A stretch of DNA of 39,496 nucleotides from Bacteroidota bacterium (GTDB lineage: Bacteria; Bacteroidota; Ignavibacteria; Tepidaquicellales; Tepidaquicellaceae): the NCBI GenBank assembly GCA_018266895.1, contig JAFDZQ010000033.1, positions 1 through 39,496 of the forward strand, read 5' to 3'. Within the stretch, counting starts at the first letter, position 1. The number at the start of each line of letters is the position of its first letter. Under the pieces are notes generated by a model. The model did no database searches. It was not told the origin of the DNA and was given only the letters and a program-made list of their open reading frames with translations. Made by a program: the position numbers and the translations under genes. Shown here piece by piece: positions 8,001 to 17,762 of this stretch.

Positions 8001-8893
8001 TGCTTAATGATTTTGATTATGAAAGCGAATGGTCGGATAACAAGAGAGCGAACGGGCTGATTCCGGATATATACAGAAATTATACATTCAAACAGAATGA
8101 AATTGAAGAAAGATATAAGAGATTAAAAGATAAGGTTAAACTCGGTGACGAGCTTCCGACAGGAGTTGTAAAGCTTGCAAAAGTATACGTTGCAAAGAAA
8201 AGAAAACTTTCTGTAGGTGATAAAATGGCGGGTAGGCACGGTAACAAGGGAGTTGTTGCAAAAATTGTTCCGGTGGAAGACATGCCTTTTATGCCGGACG
8301 GAACTCCGGTCGATATAGTATTGAATCCGCTCGGAGTGCCTTCAAGAATGAATCTCGGACAATTATATGAAACAGCGCTCGGCTGGGCTGCAAAGAATCT
8401 CGGTGTAAAATTCGCAACTCCGATCTTTGACGGAGCAACTGTTGCGGAGATTATGGAATATCTCACAAAAGCAGGTTTGAGCGACAATTCAAGAACAGAT
8501 CTTTATGACGGCAAGACAGGAGAAAAGCTGGATCAGAAAGTAACAGTCGGATATATTTATATGCTGAAGCTGTCTCACCTTGTCGATGACAAGATGCACG
8601 CAAGATCCATCGGACCATATTCGCTAATAACTCAGCAGCCGCTCGGAGGAAAAGCGCAGTTCGGCGGACAGAGATTCGGAGAAATGGAATGCTGGGCGCT
8701 TCAGGGTTACGGCGCAGCTCACATACTTCAGGAAATGCTCACGTACAAGAGTGATGATGTTACGGGAAGAAGCAAGGTTTATGAGGCGATCATTAAGGGA
8801 GATAATCTTCCTGAACCCGGAATTCCGGAATCTTTCAATGTACTGCTGAAAGAGCTTCAGGGGTTATGCCTGGACATAAATCTGGATGAATAG
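5048..8893 (+). CDS. rpoB: DNA-directed RNA polymerase subunit beta
   Basis: About 1280 residues, the size range of Bacteroidota/Chlorobiota beta subunits. The rifampicin-pocket region (about 468-500) reads GTSQLSQFMDQTNPL then THKRRISALGPGG, the susceptible form at the commonly mutated positions. Further conserved blocks are CPIETPEGPNIGLI, MPWRGYNYEDAI, GDKMAGRHGNKGVV and GGKAQFGGQRFGEMECWAL. A lysine/glutamate-rich segment of roughly 150 residues lies before GDKMAGRHGNKG. The longest frame starts at TTG 5048; an in-frame ATG at 5063 (MELNLKPLNSK) is a strong alternative start. No clear Shine-Dalgarno favours either. Transcription comes from rplJL through the attenuator. Confidence 0.97.
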   Translation: METREMELNLKPLNSKNKRLTFAKTSIKHDPPDLLNVQIQSYKDFLQEDVPASKRKSQGLQKVFEDNFPITDSRETALLEYVDYYLEKPHYSVIECQEQGLTYAVQVKARLRLSTKPNAAAKEYNYTIENDVYLGNLPYMTPRGSFIINGAERAIVSQLHRSPGVVFSESIHANGTKLYSARVIPFRGSWVEFTTDINDLLYAYVDRKKKFYFSTLLKALGLNEHYQMLELFDLVETVKINDKNYLDYVDRTVLENVVNKDTGDDLGIPEGTILSGEQLVSILNSKIKELKLLKSGTTDGERIIYNTVVNDDDESDLLIEKTPADQLPKDKKAAAALIESEAESARSYIEKLFFNTKKYDLGDVGRYKINYKLGLKTDPHITVLTQEDIVSIINYIRDLADGKKEVDDIDHLGNRRVRTVNEQLSAQFSLGLSRMSRTIRDKMSIHDEENLTPSKLISARPITSALASFFGTSQLSQFMDQTNPLAEMTHKRRISALGPGGLSRERAGFEVRDVHYTHYGRLCPIETPEGPNIGLISSLCIHSRINELGFIETPYRKVIDGKVKDEIEYLSAEKEDFYKIAQANEPVDAKGNFLNEKIKGRFKGDFPLLKQEEIDYMDVATNQIVSAAAALIPFLEHDDANRALMGSNMQRQAVPLLRPESPVVGTGFEEIVARDSRTMLLAEADGVVEYVAGDKIIVRYNVKEDSDESLLSFDNKKLVEYSLVKFLRTNQDTSINQRPIVTENQKVKKGDILADGSSTHNGELALGRNVLVAFMPWRGYNYEDAIIISEKLVAEDVYTSIHIEEFSLEVRDTKRGEEELTKEIPNVSEEATKDLDENGIVRIGAEVKESDILIGKVTPKGETEPTPEEKLLRAIFGDKAGDVKDASLKATPGLKGIIINKKLFSRKTRDTESKRDEKRKIDKFEAERKKEIKDLNNKIAEKFDILLEGKESSGLKDKKGNIIVKNGATFKKDTFLNLIETQGYLLNDFDYESEWSDNKRANGLIPDIYRNYTFKQNEIEERYKRLKDKVKLGDELPTGVVKLAKVYVAKKRKLSVGDKMAGRHGNKGVVAKIVPVEDMPFMPDGTPVDIVLNPLGVPSRMNLGQLYETALGWAAKNLGVKFATPIFDGATVAEIMEYLTKAGLSDNSRTDLYDGKTGEKLDQKVTVGYIYMLKLSHLVDDKMHARSIGPYSLITQQPLGGKAQFGGQRFGEMECWALQGYGAAHILQEMLTYKSDDVTGRSKVYEAIIKGDNLPEPGIPESFNVLLKELQGLCLDINLDE

Positions 8894-9020
8894 AATTTAA
8901 GGAAACCGGTTTTGAGTATACAGGATATGATCAGTAATGCATATGAAGGATTTCAGCTTCAGAAAAAGTTTTAAAATTACAGACAGAAAAAAAATTTAAA
9001 CATAAATCAAAGAGGTTAAA

Positions 9021-12000
9021 ATGGCTTTTAAAACAGAGCACAAAAGAAAAAGATTTTCGAAAATTTCGATCAATTTAGCTTCAACTGATTCGATCATTTC
9101 AAAATCATTTGGTGAAGTGTTAAAGCCGGAAACAATTAATTACAGGACATTCAAGCCGGATAAAGACGGTTTGTTCTGTGAGAAAATATTCGGTCCGGTC
9201 AGAGACTGGGAATGTCACTGCGGAAAATACAAAGGCATAAGATACAAGGGAATTGTCTGCGACAGATGCGGCGTGGAGATTAATCTGAAGAGTGTCAGAA
9301 GGGACAGGATGGGACATATTACTCTGAGTGTTCCGGTTGTTCATATCTGGTATTTCAGATCAATGCCTACAAAAATCGGTTATGTACTCGGCATTACTTC
9401 GAAAGAACTGGAAAGAATAATATATTATGAAACCTATGTTGTAATTAATCCCGCTAAAACGAATTACAAAAAAAATCAGCTTATAACCGAAGATGAATAT
9501 AATGAAGTACTTGACAGTATGTCGGAAGAAGAGCATAATCTTGAAGATGATGATCCGAAAAAATTCATTGCCGGTCAGGGCGGAGAAGCCATAAAGGATC
9601 TTCTGAGCAGAGTGAACCTTGAGGAAGAGATTACAAGATTAAGAGCTGAACTGAAAGATGATCCGTCAGCACTTAAGAAAGCCGAGAACATAAAAAGGCT
9701 GAGGGTGCTTGAAGCATTCAGAACGAAACCGGGCAGCAGAGCAAATAAACCCGAATGGATGGTTCTTGATGTAGTGCCTGTAATCCCGCCGGAGTTAAGG
9801 CCTCTCGTTCCGCTTGAAGGCGGAAGATTCGCCACATCCGATCTGAATGATCTTTACAGAAGAGTTATTATAAGAAACAACAGATTAAAAAGATTAATAG
9901 ACATAAAAGCGCCTGAAGTTATTTTAAGAAATGAAAAAAGAATGCTTCAGGAAGCTGTTGATGCGTTGCTTGACAATTCAAGAAGAGTAACCGCTGTTAA
10001 AGCAGAGAACAGGGCTTTGAAATCCCTTTCTGATATTCTCAAAGGAAAGCAGGGAAGATTCAGACAGAATCTGCTCGGAAAGAGAGTTGACTATTCCGGA
10101 AGATCCGTAATCGTAGTAGGACCTGAACTAAAGCTTCATCAGTGCGGAATTCCGAAAGATATGGCTCTTGAATTATTCAAGCCGTTTGTAATCAGAAGAC
10201 TTATTGACAGGGATTATGTTAAGACTGTAAAAAGCGCGAAAAAGTTAATTGACAAAAGAACTCCTGAAGTATGGGATATCCTTGAAAATGTAATTGACGG
10301 ACATCCTGTTATGCTTAACAGAGCACCTACTCTTCACAGATTAAGCATACAGGCTTTTCAGCCTGTGCTTATAGAGGGCAAAGCGATAACTCTTCATCCG
10401 TTCGTATGCATAGCTTTTAATGCAGACTTTGACGGTGATCAGATGGCGGTTCACGTTCCGCTTTCCTATGAAGCTCAGCTGGAAGCTTCCATTATGATGC
10501 TTTCTTCACATAACATACTTTCTCCTCAGAACGGCGCGCCGATACTGATACCTAATCAGGAACTCATTCTCGGATGCTATTATCTGACAAAGGAAATGTC
10601 AGGTGACAAGGGAGAAGGAAAAATGTTTTCATCACCGGAAGAAGTAATGATAGCGTATGATAATAAAATAATTAATCTTCACAGCAAGATTAAAGTAAGG
10701 ATAGACGGTAAAATTATAGAGACAACAACGGGCAGAACGATCTTTAATCAGATAGTCCCGAAGAAAATTCCTTTTATAAATGAACTTCTGAAAAAGAAAA
10801 AAATCATTGAAATCATAGGAATGATTTATAATATAGTGGGAAATCTTGAGACTTCGAAGTTTCTTGATGATCTGAAGGAAATCGGATTCAAGTATGCTAC
10901 ATCAGGCGGACTTTCCGTAAACATTGATGATATTGAAGTCCCGAAGACAAAGGATAAAATTATTGAAGATGCGTATAAAAGAGTTGATATAATCGAGAAG
11001 TCAAAAGCCCGGGGTATTATTTCAGAAAACGAAAGATACAATAAGGTTATTGATATCTGGACACATGTCCGTGATGAGGTAAAGAGGGATCTGATGCTTA
11101 ATCTGACAAAGTCAAAGAACGGATTTAATTCACTGCACATGATGATCGATTCGGGGGCAAGAGGTTCAGCCGAACAGGTAAGTCAGCTTGCAGGAATGAG
11201 AGGACTGATGCAGAAACCTCAGAAGTCCATGACGGGTCAGGCAGGTGAGATTATTGAAAATCCCATCATTGCAAATTTTAAAGAAGGTCTTTCAATTCTT
11301 GAGTACTTCATTTCAACTCACGGAGCAAGAAAAGGACTTGCGGATACTGCTCTTAAAACAGCTGATGCGGGATATCTCACAAGAAGACTTGTGGACGTGG
11401 CTCAGGATGTTATAATTACAGAAGATGACTGCGGAACCTCAAGAGGAGTTCTGACTGAAGCATTGAAAGAAGGAGAAGATGTAAAGGAAACTCTTGCCGA
11501 AAGAATTCTTGGTAGAGTTGCTGTTCATGATGTTATAAACCCGCTGACAAAGAAAATAATAATAAAATCGGGTGAAGTTATTACCGAAGAAAAAGCAATG
11601 ATTGTTTCAGAAACACCCATAACACAGGTAGAAATAAGATCAGTACTTACCTGTGAAACCAAAAGAGGCGTGTGCGCAAACTGTTACGGGAGAAATCTTG
11701 CGACTGCAAAGCTTGTGGAAGTCGGAGAAGCTGTCGGTATCATAGCTGCGCAGTCAATCGGTGAGCCGGGAACTCAGCTTACTCTGAGAACCTTTCACAT
11801 CGGGGGTACAGCAAGTAAGATCATTACACAGTCACAGATCGTTACAAAGTTCGACGGAAGAGTTAAATTCGATGCGATAAAAATAGTTGAATACAAAGGC
11901 AGCGTAGGAACTGAGTATGTATCACTCAGCAGAAACGGAATGATAAATATCATAGATGAAAACAGTTCACAGCTGGCAAGATATTCAGTGCCTTACGGAG

Positions 12001-13301
12001 CACATCTGAAAGTCAAGGAAAATGAGAAAGTTCTGAAAAACGGAATATTGTATGAATGGGATCCGTACAACTCTGTTATAGTCGCAGAGGATGACGGTAT
12101 TGTAAGTTATTCTGACCTTGAAGAAGGAAAGCAGTATGAACTTGCAAAAGACGAGCAGACAGGTTATTTCCAGAAGATAGTAATAGAAAGCAGGGACAAA
12201 ACAAAGAGCCCGGCTATTCAGATTTTAAGTCCGAAGAATGATAAACTTCTCAGTTCTTATCTTATTCCTGCAAAGGCAAGTTTACTTGTTGATGACGGAG
12301 AGGAAGTAAAAGCAGGAACGATCATTGTTAAAATCCCGAGAGAATCCGGAAAAACCAGGGATATCACCGGAGGTTTACCAAGAGTAACCGAATTGTTTGA
12401 AGCAAGAAGCCCGAGCGATCCTTCAAAAGTTGCGGAGATTGACGGAACTGTCGAGATCGGAAAAATATCCAGAGGAAGCAGGGAAGTCAGAATAATCAGT
12501 AAAGATGCAAGTAAAGTGATAGATTATAAAATTCCAATCGGTAAACACATACTTGTAAGACACGGTGATTCTGTAAAATCCGGAGAGCCGCTTACAGGCG
12601 GAGCTTTTGATCCGGTAGATATTCTTAAGATCAAAGGTGTAGCTGAAGTGCAGGGATATCTTGTAAACGAAATTCAGGAAGTGTACAGGATCCAGGGTGT
12701 GAAAATAAATGACAAGCATATTGAAGTCATTGTCAGACAGATGCTGCAGAAAGTAAAAATCACAGATCCCGGCGATACGAATTTTCTTGAAGGTGATGTA
12801 GTTCACAAGAATCTTTTTTCTGAGAAGAATGAAAATTTAAAAGGAATGGTTGTAGTCGCGGATACAGGTGACAGTGATAAAGTAACCGAAGGTGAGATTA
12901 TTTCCAAGAAAGATGTTAAGGAATACAATTTAGTTCTGAAAAAGAAAGACAAAGCGCTGATAAAGGTAAAGGATGCTGTTCCTGCTACTGCGGATGCCGT
13001 ATTGCTTGGAATAACACAGACATCACTTACTACTGACAGTTTCATATCTGCAGCTTCATTCCAGGAAACCACGAAGGTTCTCACTGATGCAGCGATAAGA
13101 GGCAAGGTAGATCATCTTCTCGGATTGAAGGAAAATGTCATCATCGGACAGCTTATCCCGGCAGGAACCGGTCTGAGAAAATACAGAGAGCTGCTTGTTA
13201 CTGAGAAAGAAACTCCTGCAGAAGAAATTCAGGCTGAAGAAGAAAAACCAAAAGCTAAAGCAAAGAAGAAAAAAGTAAAATTAGAAGATTCAGAAATATA
13301 A
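9021..13301 (+). CDS. rpoC: DNA-directed RNA polymerase subunit beta'
   Basis: 1426 residues. Zinc site 1 is C65, C67, C80 and C83. The catalytic loop [16 protein letters not shown] starts at residue 467, and its three Asp residues hold the Mg ion. Zinc site 2 is C804, C878, C885 and C888. The bridge-helix/trigger-loop region includes [20 protein letters not shown]. The C-terminus ends in a Glu/Lys-rich tail. Unlike most genes here, the start is preceded by a recognisable purine-rich AGAGG at 9010-9014, 6 bases before ATG. It follows rpoB after 127 bases and is closed by an intrinsic terminator. Confidence 0.98.
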   Translation: MAFKTEHKRKRFSKISINLASTDSIISKSFGEVLKPETINYRTFKPDKDGLFCEKIFGPVRDWECHCGKYKGIRYKGIVCDRCGVEINLKSVRRDRMGHITLSVPVVHIWYFRSMPTKIGYVLGITSKELERIIYYETYVVINPAKTNYKKNQLITEDEYNEVLDSMSEEEHNLEDDDPKKFIAGQGGEAIKDLLSRVNLEEEITRLRAELKDDPSALKKAENIKRLRVLEAFRTKPGSRANKPEWMVLDVVPVIPPELRPLVPLEGGRFATSDLNDLYRRVIIRNNRLKRLIDIKAPEVILRNEKRMLQEAVDALLDNSRRVTAVKAENRALKSLSDILKGKQGRFRQNLLGKRVDYSGRSVIVVGPELKLHQCGIPKDMALELFKPFVIRRLIDRDYVKTVKSAKKLIDKRTPEVWDILENVIDGHPVMLNRAPTLHRLSIQAFQPVLIEGKAITLHPFVCIAFNADFDGDQMAVHVPLSYEAQLEASIMMLSSHNILSPQNGAPILIPNQELILGCYYLTKEMSGDKGEGKMFSSPEEVMIAYDNKIINLHSKIKVRIDGKIIETTTGRTIFNQIVPKKIPFINELLKKKKIIEIIGMIYNIVGNLETSKFLDDLKEIGFKYATSGGLSVNIDDIEVPKTKDKIIEDAYKRVDIIEKSKARGIISENERYNKVIDIWTHVRDEVKRDLMLNLTKSKNGFNSLHMMIDSGARGSAEQVSQLAGMRGLMQKPQKSMTGQAGEIIENPIIANFKEGLSILEYFISTHGARKGLADTALKTADAGYLTRRLVDVAQDVIITEDDCGTSRGVLTEALKEGEDVKETLAERILGRVAVHDVINPLTKKIIIKSGEVITEEKAMIVSETPITQVEIRSVLTCETKRGVCANCYGRNLATAKLVEVGEAVGIIAAQSIGEPGTQLTLRTFHIGGTASKIITQSQIVTKFDGRVKFDAIKIVEYKGSVGTEYVSLSRNGMINIIDENSSQLARYSVPYGAHLKVKENEKVLKNGILYEWDPYNSVIVAEDDGIVSYSDLEEGKQYELAKDEQTGYFQKIVIESRDKTKSPAIQILSPKNDKLLSSYLIPAKASLLVDDGEEVKAGTIIVKIPRESGKTRDITGGLPRVTELFEARSPSDPSKVAEIDGTVEIGKISRGSREVRIISKDASKVIDYKIPIGKHILVRHGDSVKSGEPLTGGAFDPVDILKIKGVAEVQGYLVNEIQEVYRIQGVKINDKHIEVIVRQMLQKVKITDPGDTNFLEGDVVHKNLFSEKNENLKGMVVVADTGDSDKVTEGEIISKKDVKEYNLVLKKKDKALIKVKDAVPATADAVLLGITQTSLTTDSFISAASFQETTKVLTDAAIRGKVDHLLGLKENVIIGQLIPAGTGLRKYRELLVTEKETPAEEIQAEEEKPKAKAKKKKVKLEDSEI

Positions 13302-13326
13302 CAATCAATAAATTGTTTTAAAAATT

Positions 13327-13359
13327 AAGCCATTCAGGGAAACCCGGATGGCTTTTTTT
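13327..13359 (+). terminator. Intrinsic terminator after rpoC
   Basis: AAGCCATTC-A-GGG pairs across an AAA loop with CCC-GG-ATGGCTT, leaving one bulged A, and runs straight into a T-tract (13353-13359). It lies 25 bases after the rpoC stop codon and cleanly separates the secE-rpoC transcription unit from the division cluster. Confidence 0.88.
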
Positions 13360-13628
13360 ATTTCATAATCATCTGAAGTAAAGACTTACCGAATATTATT
13401 ACTTTGGTATAAGTAAAAATTTTTATTCTGAATTAATCCAGTTCCGGAATTAATATATTCTCCGCCGGAATAACATAAAACACCCTCCAATAAAACAATT
13501 CCTCAGCATTTCTGACAATTATATTTTCAGGCTAAAATTATCAAAATCATTTTATTTGAATTATTGCAGTTCATTTGATCTGTTTTTGTATTCACGTTCA
13601 GAAATTACATTATTTACTTATAAATTAG
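13360..13628. other. A/T-rich spacer between the rpoC terminator and the mraZ promoter
   Basis: About 270 bases with no reading frame, RNA gene or strong hairpin that I can support. Some promoter-like TTTG words occur (around 13555-13585) but lack a correctly spaced TAnnTTTG partner. Confidence 0.5.
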
Positions 13629-13659
13629 TTTGACATTAAAATTAATTTACTTATTTTTG
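13629..13659 (+). promoter_or_regulatory. Promoter of the dcw cluster (Bacteroidota-type)
   Basis: TTTG at 13629-13632, a 19-base spacer, then TATTTTTG at 13652-13659 match the Bacteroidota housekeeping promoter consensus TTTG-N19-21-TAnnTTTG. A TTGACA also overlaps the upstream box (13630-13635), but no TATAAT lies 16-18 bases after it. Transcription would start near 13665, giving an untranslated leader of roughly 120 bases before mraZ. Confidence 0.7.
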
Positions 13660-13664
13660 TATAT

Positions 13665-13694
13665 AAGTGGAGTAAAGTGGAGTAAAGTGGTGTA
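13665..13694 (+). promoter_or_regulatory. Putative MraZ operator: three 10-bp GTGG direct repeats
   Basis: Three head-to-tail 10-base units, AAGTGGAGTA (13665-13674), AAGTGGAGTA (13675-13684) and AAGTGGTGTA (13685-13694), place a GTGG on the same helix face once per turn. MraZ proteins of E. coli and Mycoplasma bind direct repeats of GTGG/TGGG-type boxes ahead of their own operon. These repeats directly follow the promoter's TAnnTTTG box, cover the expected start point, and lie 94 bases before mraZ. This fits autoregulation by repression; the assignment rests on known family behaviour. Confidence 0.75.
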
Positions 13695-13787
13695 TCAAAA
13701 TTTGATTAATTTTTCGATTAAATTTCTGATTTCCGAATTAATTTAACCTATTCAAAAATAAGAAATTCATTTTAAATAAAAATGTAA

Positions 13788-14237
13788 ATGTTTCAGGGAC
13801 ATTCAAATTGTAGTATAGATGCGAAGTCGAGATTAATACTGCCTGCAAAATTCAGGAAATACATAAAACCTGAAGCGGACAATAAATTAATTTTAACGAG
13901 AGGAATGGATGAATGTCTGCTGGTATATCCGCTTGATGAATGGGAGAAAGTGAAGACAGGGCTCACAAGATACAATCAGTTCAATTCAGACCAGAGATTT
14001 TTCATCAGACAGTTTCTTAATTTTGTAAATGAATGCGAACTTGATTCACAGAACAGAATAGTCATTCCTCCCCAGCTTTTGCAGTTTGCAAAACTAAAAA
14101 AAGAGGTTATAGTCCTCGGGCTTCTTGACAAAATGGAAATCTGGAATCCTGAAATAAAGAATGCTTATGACAGTTCAATGACAAAATCTTATGAAGAAAT
14201 TGCTGAAAAAGTTTCGGAAATCATTAATTCACAATAG
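13788..14237 (+). CDS. mraZ: Division/cell-wall cluster transcriptional regulator MraZ
   Basis: 149 residues, normal length. It has two SpoVT/AbrB-like halves, each with the DxxxR signature: DAKSRLILPAKFR (about 11-23) and DSQNRIVIPPQLL (about 86-98). MraZ assembles into a ring (octamer or larger) that binds tandem GTGG-type boxes and controls the dcw operon it heads. Exactly such repeats lie just upstream, so it probably regulates all genes down to ftsA or ftsZ. rsmH follows after 42 bases. Confidence 0.96.
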   Translation: MFQGHSNCSIDAKSRLILPAKFRKYIKPEADNKLILTRGMDECLLVYPLDEWEKVKTGLTRYNQFNSDQRFFIRQFLNFVNECELDSQNRIVIPPQLLQFAKLKKEVIVLGLLDKMEIWNPEIKNAYDSSMTKSYEEIAEKVSEIINSQ

Positions 14238-14279
14238 AACAAAACAGCAAAGAACGGTCTGATAAAATGAGTTATAGAA

Positions 14280-15221
14280 ATGAAGACAGAAGACAACTTT
14301 CACATACCTGTTCTTTCACATGAAGCGGTAAAACTTCTCATCAACGAAAGCCTTGAACATCAGATAATAGCAGACGGAACCTTAGGCAGCGGAGGATACA
14401 CAAAGTTAATCTGCGAAAAAATCAAACCCACAGATAAATTAATATCCATAGACAAAGATCTGAATGCTTTAAAATATGCGGAAAATTTTCTTAAGGATCA
14501 TAAAGATAAAATTACATTTGTCAACGGTAATTTCGCTGATCTGAAAAACATTATATCGGAGATCAGCATATCAAAAATAACCGGATTAGTTCTGGATCTG
14601 GGATTATCGTCATACCAGCTTGAAGCTGAAAGCGGTTTCAGTTTTATGAAAGATACGGAACTGGATATGCGGGCTTACAAAAAGGATTTTATTACTGCTG
14701 CGGAAATACTGAACAGTTTTACAAAAGGCGAGCTTGAGGAAATATTTGAAAATTTCGGTGAGATCGGAAATGCAGGAAGACTTGCCAAAGCAATTGCGGA
14801 AAAAAGGAAAGTAAAAAAATTCAGTACCACATTTGATCTTGTGAATCTTGTAAATGAAGAATACAAGATCGGTAAAAAAAACGAAATTGATTTTCTTGCA
14901 AAGATATTTCAGGCTTTGCGGATAAAAGTAAACAACGAACTTGCAAATCTTGAGAATATCTTAAATGATTCTCTGGATCTTATGGAAAAAGGCGGAAGAA
15001 TAGTAATAGTCTCATATCATTCACTGGAAGACAGGATCGTTAAAAATTTTTTCAGGAAAGAATCCGGGAAGTTTAAAGAAAGCAGCAATCCGTTTTACAA
15101 GACTGAGGTTAAACCGAAGTTAAAAGTCATAACAAAAAAAGCCGTTATGCCTGAAAGAGAGGAAGTTAAGATAAATCCCCGTTCCCGAAGCGCAAAATTA
15201 AGAGCAGCGGAAATCATTTAA
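14280..15221 (+). CDS. rsmH: 16S rRNA (cytosine-1402-N4)-methyltransferase RsmH (MraW)
   Basis: 313 residues, typical of RsmH. The SAM-binding motif I is visible as IADGTLGSGGYTKLI (about 31-45). Other conserved blocks are GLVLDLGLSSYQL (about 102-114), the FxxLRIxVNxEL equivalent ALRIKVNNELANLE, and the C-terminal VSYHSLEDRIVKNFF. It methylates N4 of C1402 in the decoding centre. Its place right after mraZ is near-universal. The stop is followed by ftsL after 8 bases. Confidence 0.96.
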   Translation: MKTEDNFHIPVLSHEAVKLLINESLEHQIIADGTLGSGGYTKLICEKIKPTDKLISIDKDLNALKYAENFLKDHKDKITFVNGNFADLKNIISEISISKITGLVLDLGLSSYQLEAESGFSFMKDTELDMRAYKKDFITAAEILNSFTKGELEEIFENFGEIGNAGRLAKAIAEKRKVKKFSTTFDLVNLVNEEYKIGKKNEIDFLAKIFQALRIKVNNELANLENILNDSLDLMEKGGRIVIVSYHSLEDRIVKNFFRKESGKFKESSNPFYKTEVKPKLKVITKKAVMPEREEVKINPRSRSAKLRAAEII

Positions 15222-15229
15222 AAAATGAA

Positions 15230-15541
15230 ATGAAAAAAAAGTCCGGAAAAAAAATATCGATTTTCTATTTTCTGATAATTCTGATACTTACTTCGGTAAT
15301 ACTTATAATATACATCAGCAATATAATTTATGTGAACAAACTATCAGTAAGCAATAATGAGATCAAGGAAGAAATTAAAAAGAATATGCAGATAAACAAT
15401 ATGCTTCGCACAGAGTCTGAAAAGCTCAGCAGTTATGAAAGGATCAAATCACTGGCATCTGAAAAATTTAATCTTTCGTACAGGGAAAATTCTGTTGATG
15501 AAGGAAATACAATTATCATAAAGAAATCACAGTTGAAATAA
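15230..15541 (+). CDS. ftsL: Cell division protein FtsL (small single-pass coiled coil)
   Basis: 103 residues: a short Lys-rich cytoplasmic start (1-8), one hydrophobic helix (about 9-31, ending around IIYISNIIYV), then a polar helix with heptad-like spacing (about 35-75) and a short tail. Sequence conservation in this family is low, so the call rests on topology, size and position between rsmH and ftsI, where ftsL always lies. FtsL joins FtsQ and FtsB to activate the FtsWI septal synthase. An ftsB-like gene is not in this window. Confidence 0.82.
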   Translation: MKKKSGKKISIFYFLIILILTSVILIIYISNIIYVNKLSVSNNEIKEEIKKNMQINNMLRTESEKLSSYERIKSLASEKFNLSYRENSVDEGNTIIIKKSQLK

Positions 15542-15557
15542 CATAAACCCAAATACC

Positions 15558-17762
15558 TTGCAGTTCAGTAATTACAAAAAGCCCGGTAAACCGATAATAC
15601 AGAAAAGAAAGATTAATTTTCTTTTCGTGGTTTTATTCGGAATATTTATTGTAATACTGGTAAAGCTGATTAACATTCAGATAATAGAATCTGAAAAATA
15701 CAAAATAGCTGCCAGAAAGCAGTATGAAAACAAGATAGTCCTTTCTCCATACAGAGGATTGATCTATGACCGGAATATGAATGTGCTGGTTTCAAACTCA
15801 TTTGAATACTCCTTTGCTGCTGATCCGAATATGGTTGATAAGCCTGAGCAGGCGGCTGAAATGTTTTCAAAAGTATTCGGAAAGAGCAAGGAAGAATATT
15901 TATCAAAACTGACTTCGCAGAACACATCGTTTGTATATCTTGAAAGAAAAGTAGATGTGTCAAAGACTTACGGACTTGATACTTTGAAATTCAACGGAAT
16001 AATTGTTCTTAAAGAACCGAAAAGGGTGTACAATTACGGAAATCTTGCTTCACAGATTGTAGGATTTACAAATGCTGAAAACAGGGGTCAGACCGGTATT
16101 GAGCTTTCAATGCAGGACGAACTTGCAGGTAAAGACGGTTTTGTTATAATGCAGAGAGACGGGAGGGGAAACAACAGACCTTCATTGGATTTCCCGAGGA
16201 AAGATCCTGAAAACGGTAACAATGTTGTGCTTACGCTTGATATAAACATACAGAGATTTGCAGAAGAAGAACTTGCTGCAGGCGTGAAAAATTACAATGC
16301 TGACGGAGGAAAGGTTGTGGTCTTGTCCGTAAAGACCGGAGAAATTCTTGCAATGGCATCCAATCCGACTTTCGATCCGAATAAAATTTCATCATCGGAT
16401 ACATCAGGAATGAAGAATGCCGTGATATCGGATATATATGAGCCGGGATCGACATTTAAACTCGTAACAGCTGCGGCTTCACTTGAAGAGAAAATCGAAG
16501 ATAAAAATTCCGTGATCCAGACAGATAATTTAAATGAGATAAAGGGCCTGAAAATTTCTGATGTGCACGGAGCATCGAGCATGACTTTTCAGCAGGTAGT
16601 TGAACAGTCGAGCAACGTCGGGTTCAGTAAAATTTCACTTCAGCTCGGTCCGGAGAGGTTTTATAAGTATGCAAGAGATTTTGGATTTGGAATTTATAGC
16701 GGAGTTGAGCTTCCCGGTGAAAACAAAGGAATGCTTAAAAGGCCGGTTGACTATTCATCATTATCGCTTCCTTACATGGCAATCGGATATGAAGTTCTTG
16801 TAAATGCAATGCAGATCTCCAATGCTTACGCAGCTGTTGCCAATAAGGGAACAATGATGAAATCATATATCGTAAAGAAAGAATTCGGTATAAACAACAA
16901 TGTGATATTTGAAGCAGTACCTACAACTATCAGACAAGTAGTATCAGAGAAAACCGCCGGAATTCTAACAAGCTTGTTTACAGGCGTAGTTGAAAGAGGA
17001 ACAGGAACAGATGCAAAGATCGAAGGAATAAGCATTGCAGGAAAAACCGGCACTGCGCAGCGCCTTGTAAACGGAGAGTATTCGAACAGTTCGCATAATT
17101 CTTCATTCGTAGGTTATTTCCCGGCTGATAATCCTCAGATGCTTATAACCGTGATTTTAAATAATCCAAAATCAGGAGAATATTACGGCGGGAAGGTGGC
17201 AGCGCCGATATTCAAAAACATTGCTAACAGAATCATAAATTTTACGGGAAAGACAAATATCACATCGAATGATTTTGTGAATGTGAATTATTCCGGTAAC
17301 AGCGTAAACATACAGGAGTTAAGCGATCTGAATGACAGAAAGATACTGATACCCAATCTGATAAATCTTAAACTTGAAGATTCAAAAGAATTACTTACAG
17401 AGAGCAATATAAAATTCGAAGTTATTGACAGTACGGTTGCAAAAGTCAGCGAGACAGAAACCGGAAATCCGGTTATTGCAAAATTTGTTGAATCACAGTT
17501 GCCGGCTGCCAACGAAAAAATTAACTGGGATGAAAATCTTAAGGTCAGATTAGTAGTAAGGAGCAGTAAAGTGCCCGATGACAGACTTGTAATAGTTCCT
17601 GATGTAAAAAATCTTAGCCTTAGAAAAGCAATTAATTTGCTTCTTTCAGGTGGTTTTGATGTATTTATAAACGGAAGCGGTAAAATTGTGGAGCAGTCAC
17701 CGCTGCCCGGAACAAAGCAATTGCCGGGTTCAAAAATAATTCTTTATTGTAAAAACCAGTGA
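15558..17762 (+). CDS. ftsI: Septal penicillin-binding protein (FtsI/PBP3) with two PASTA domains
   Basis: 734 residues: an N-terminal membrane anchor (about 22-42), a dimerisation/pedestal domain, then the transpeptidase domain with all three catalytic motifs: S298-T-F-K (nucleophile Ser298), S351-S-N and K496-T-G. Two C-terminal PASTA domains follow (about 592-670, starting LIPNLINLKLEDS, and about 677-734, starting VIVPDVKNLSL). It cross-links septal peptidoglycan with FtsW. PASTA-bearing PBP3 is common in Bacteroidota and Gram-positives and absent from E. coli FtsI. The only plausible start is TTG at 15558; no ATG occurs before the membrane helix, and no Shine-Dalgarno is seen. The stop overlaps the murE start. 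Confidence 0.95.
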   Translation: MQFSNYKKPGKPIIQKRKINFLFVVLFGIFIVILVKLINIQIIESEKYKIAARKQYENKIVLSPYRGLIYDRNMNVLVSNSFEYSFAADPNMVDKPEQAAEMFSKVFGKSKEEYLSKLTSQNTSFVYLERKVDVSKTYGLDTLKFNGIIVLKEPKRVYNYGNLASQIVGFTNAENRGQTGIELSMQDELAGKDGFVIMQRDGRGNNRPSLDFPRKDPENGNNVVLTLDINIQRFAEEELAAGVKNYNADGGKVVVLSVKTGEILAMASNPTFDPNKISSSDTSGMKNAVISDIYEPGSTFKLVTAAASLEEKIEDKNSVIQTDNLNEIKGLKISDVHGASSMTFQQVVEQSSNVGFSKISLQLGPERFYKYARDFGFGIYSGVELPGENKGMLKRPVDYSSLSLPYMAIGYEVLVNAMQISNAYAAVANKGTMMKSYIVKKEFGINNNVIFEAVPTTIRQVVSEKTAGILTSLFTGVVERGTGTDAKIEGISIAGKTGTAQRLVNGEYSNSSHNSSFVGYFPADNPQMLITVILNNPKSGEYYGGKVAAPIFKNIANRIINFTGKTNITSNDFVNVNYSGNSVNIQELSDLNDRKILIPNLINLKLEDSKELLTESNIKFEVIDSTVAKVSETETGNPVIAKFVESQLPAANEKINWDENLKVRLVVRSSKVPDDRLVIVPDVKNLSLRKAINLLLSGGFDVFINGSGKIVEQSPLPGTKQLPGSKIILYCKNQ

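Noticed and set aside
8912..8974. 20-codon TTG-initiated peptide (LSIQDMISNAYEGF...) between rpoB and rpoC
   Set aside because: It is open and follows a purine-rich GGAAA, but is too short, uses a rare start and has no recognisable family; chance is likely.
13630..13667. Classical sigma-70 promoter using TTGACA at 13630 with TATAAG at 13662
   Set aside because: The spacer would be 26 bases, far from 16-18; the TTTG-N19-TATTTTTG reading fits better.
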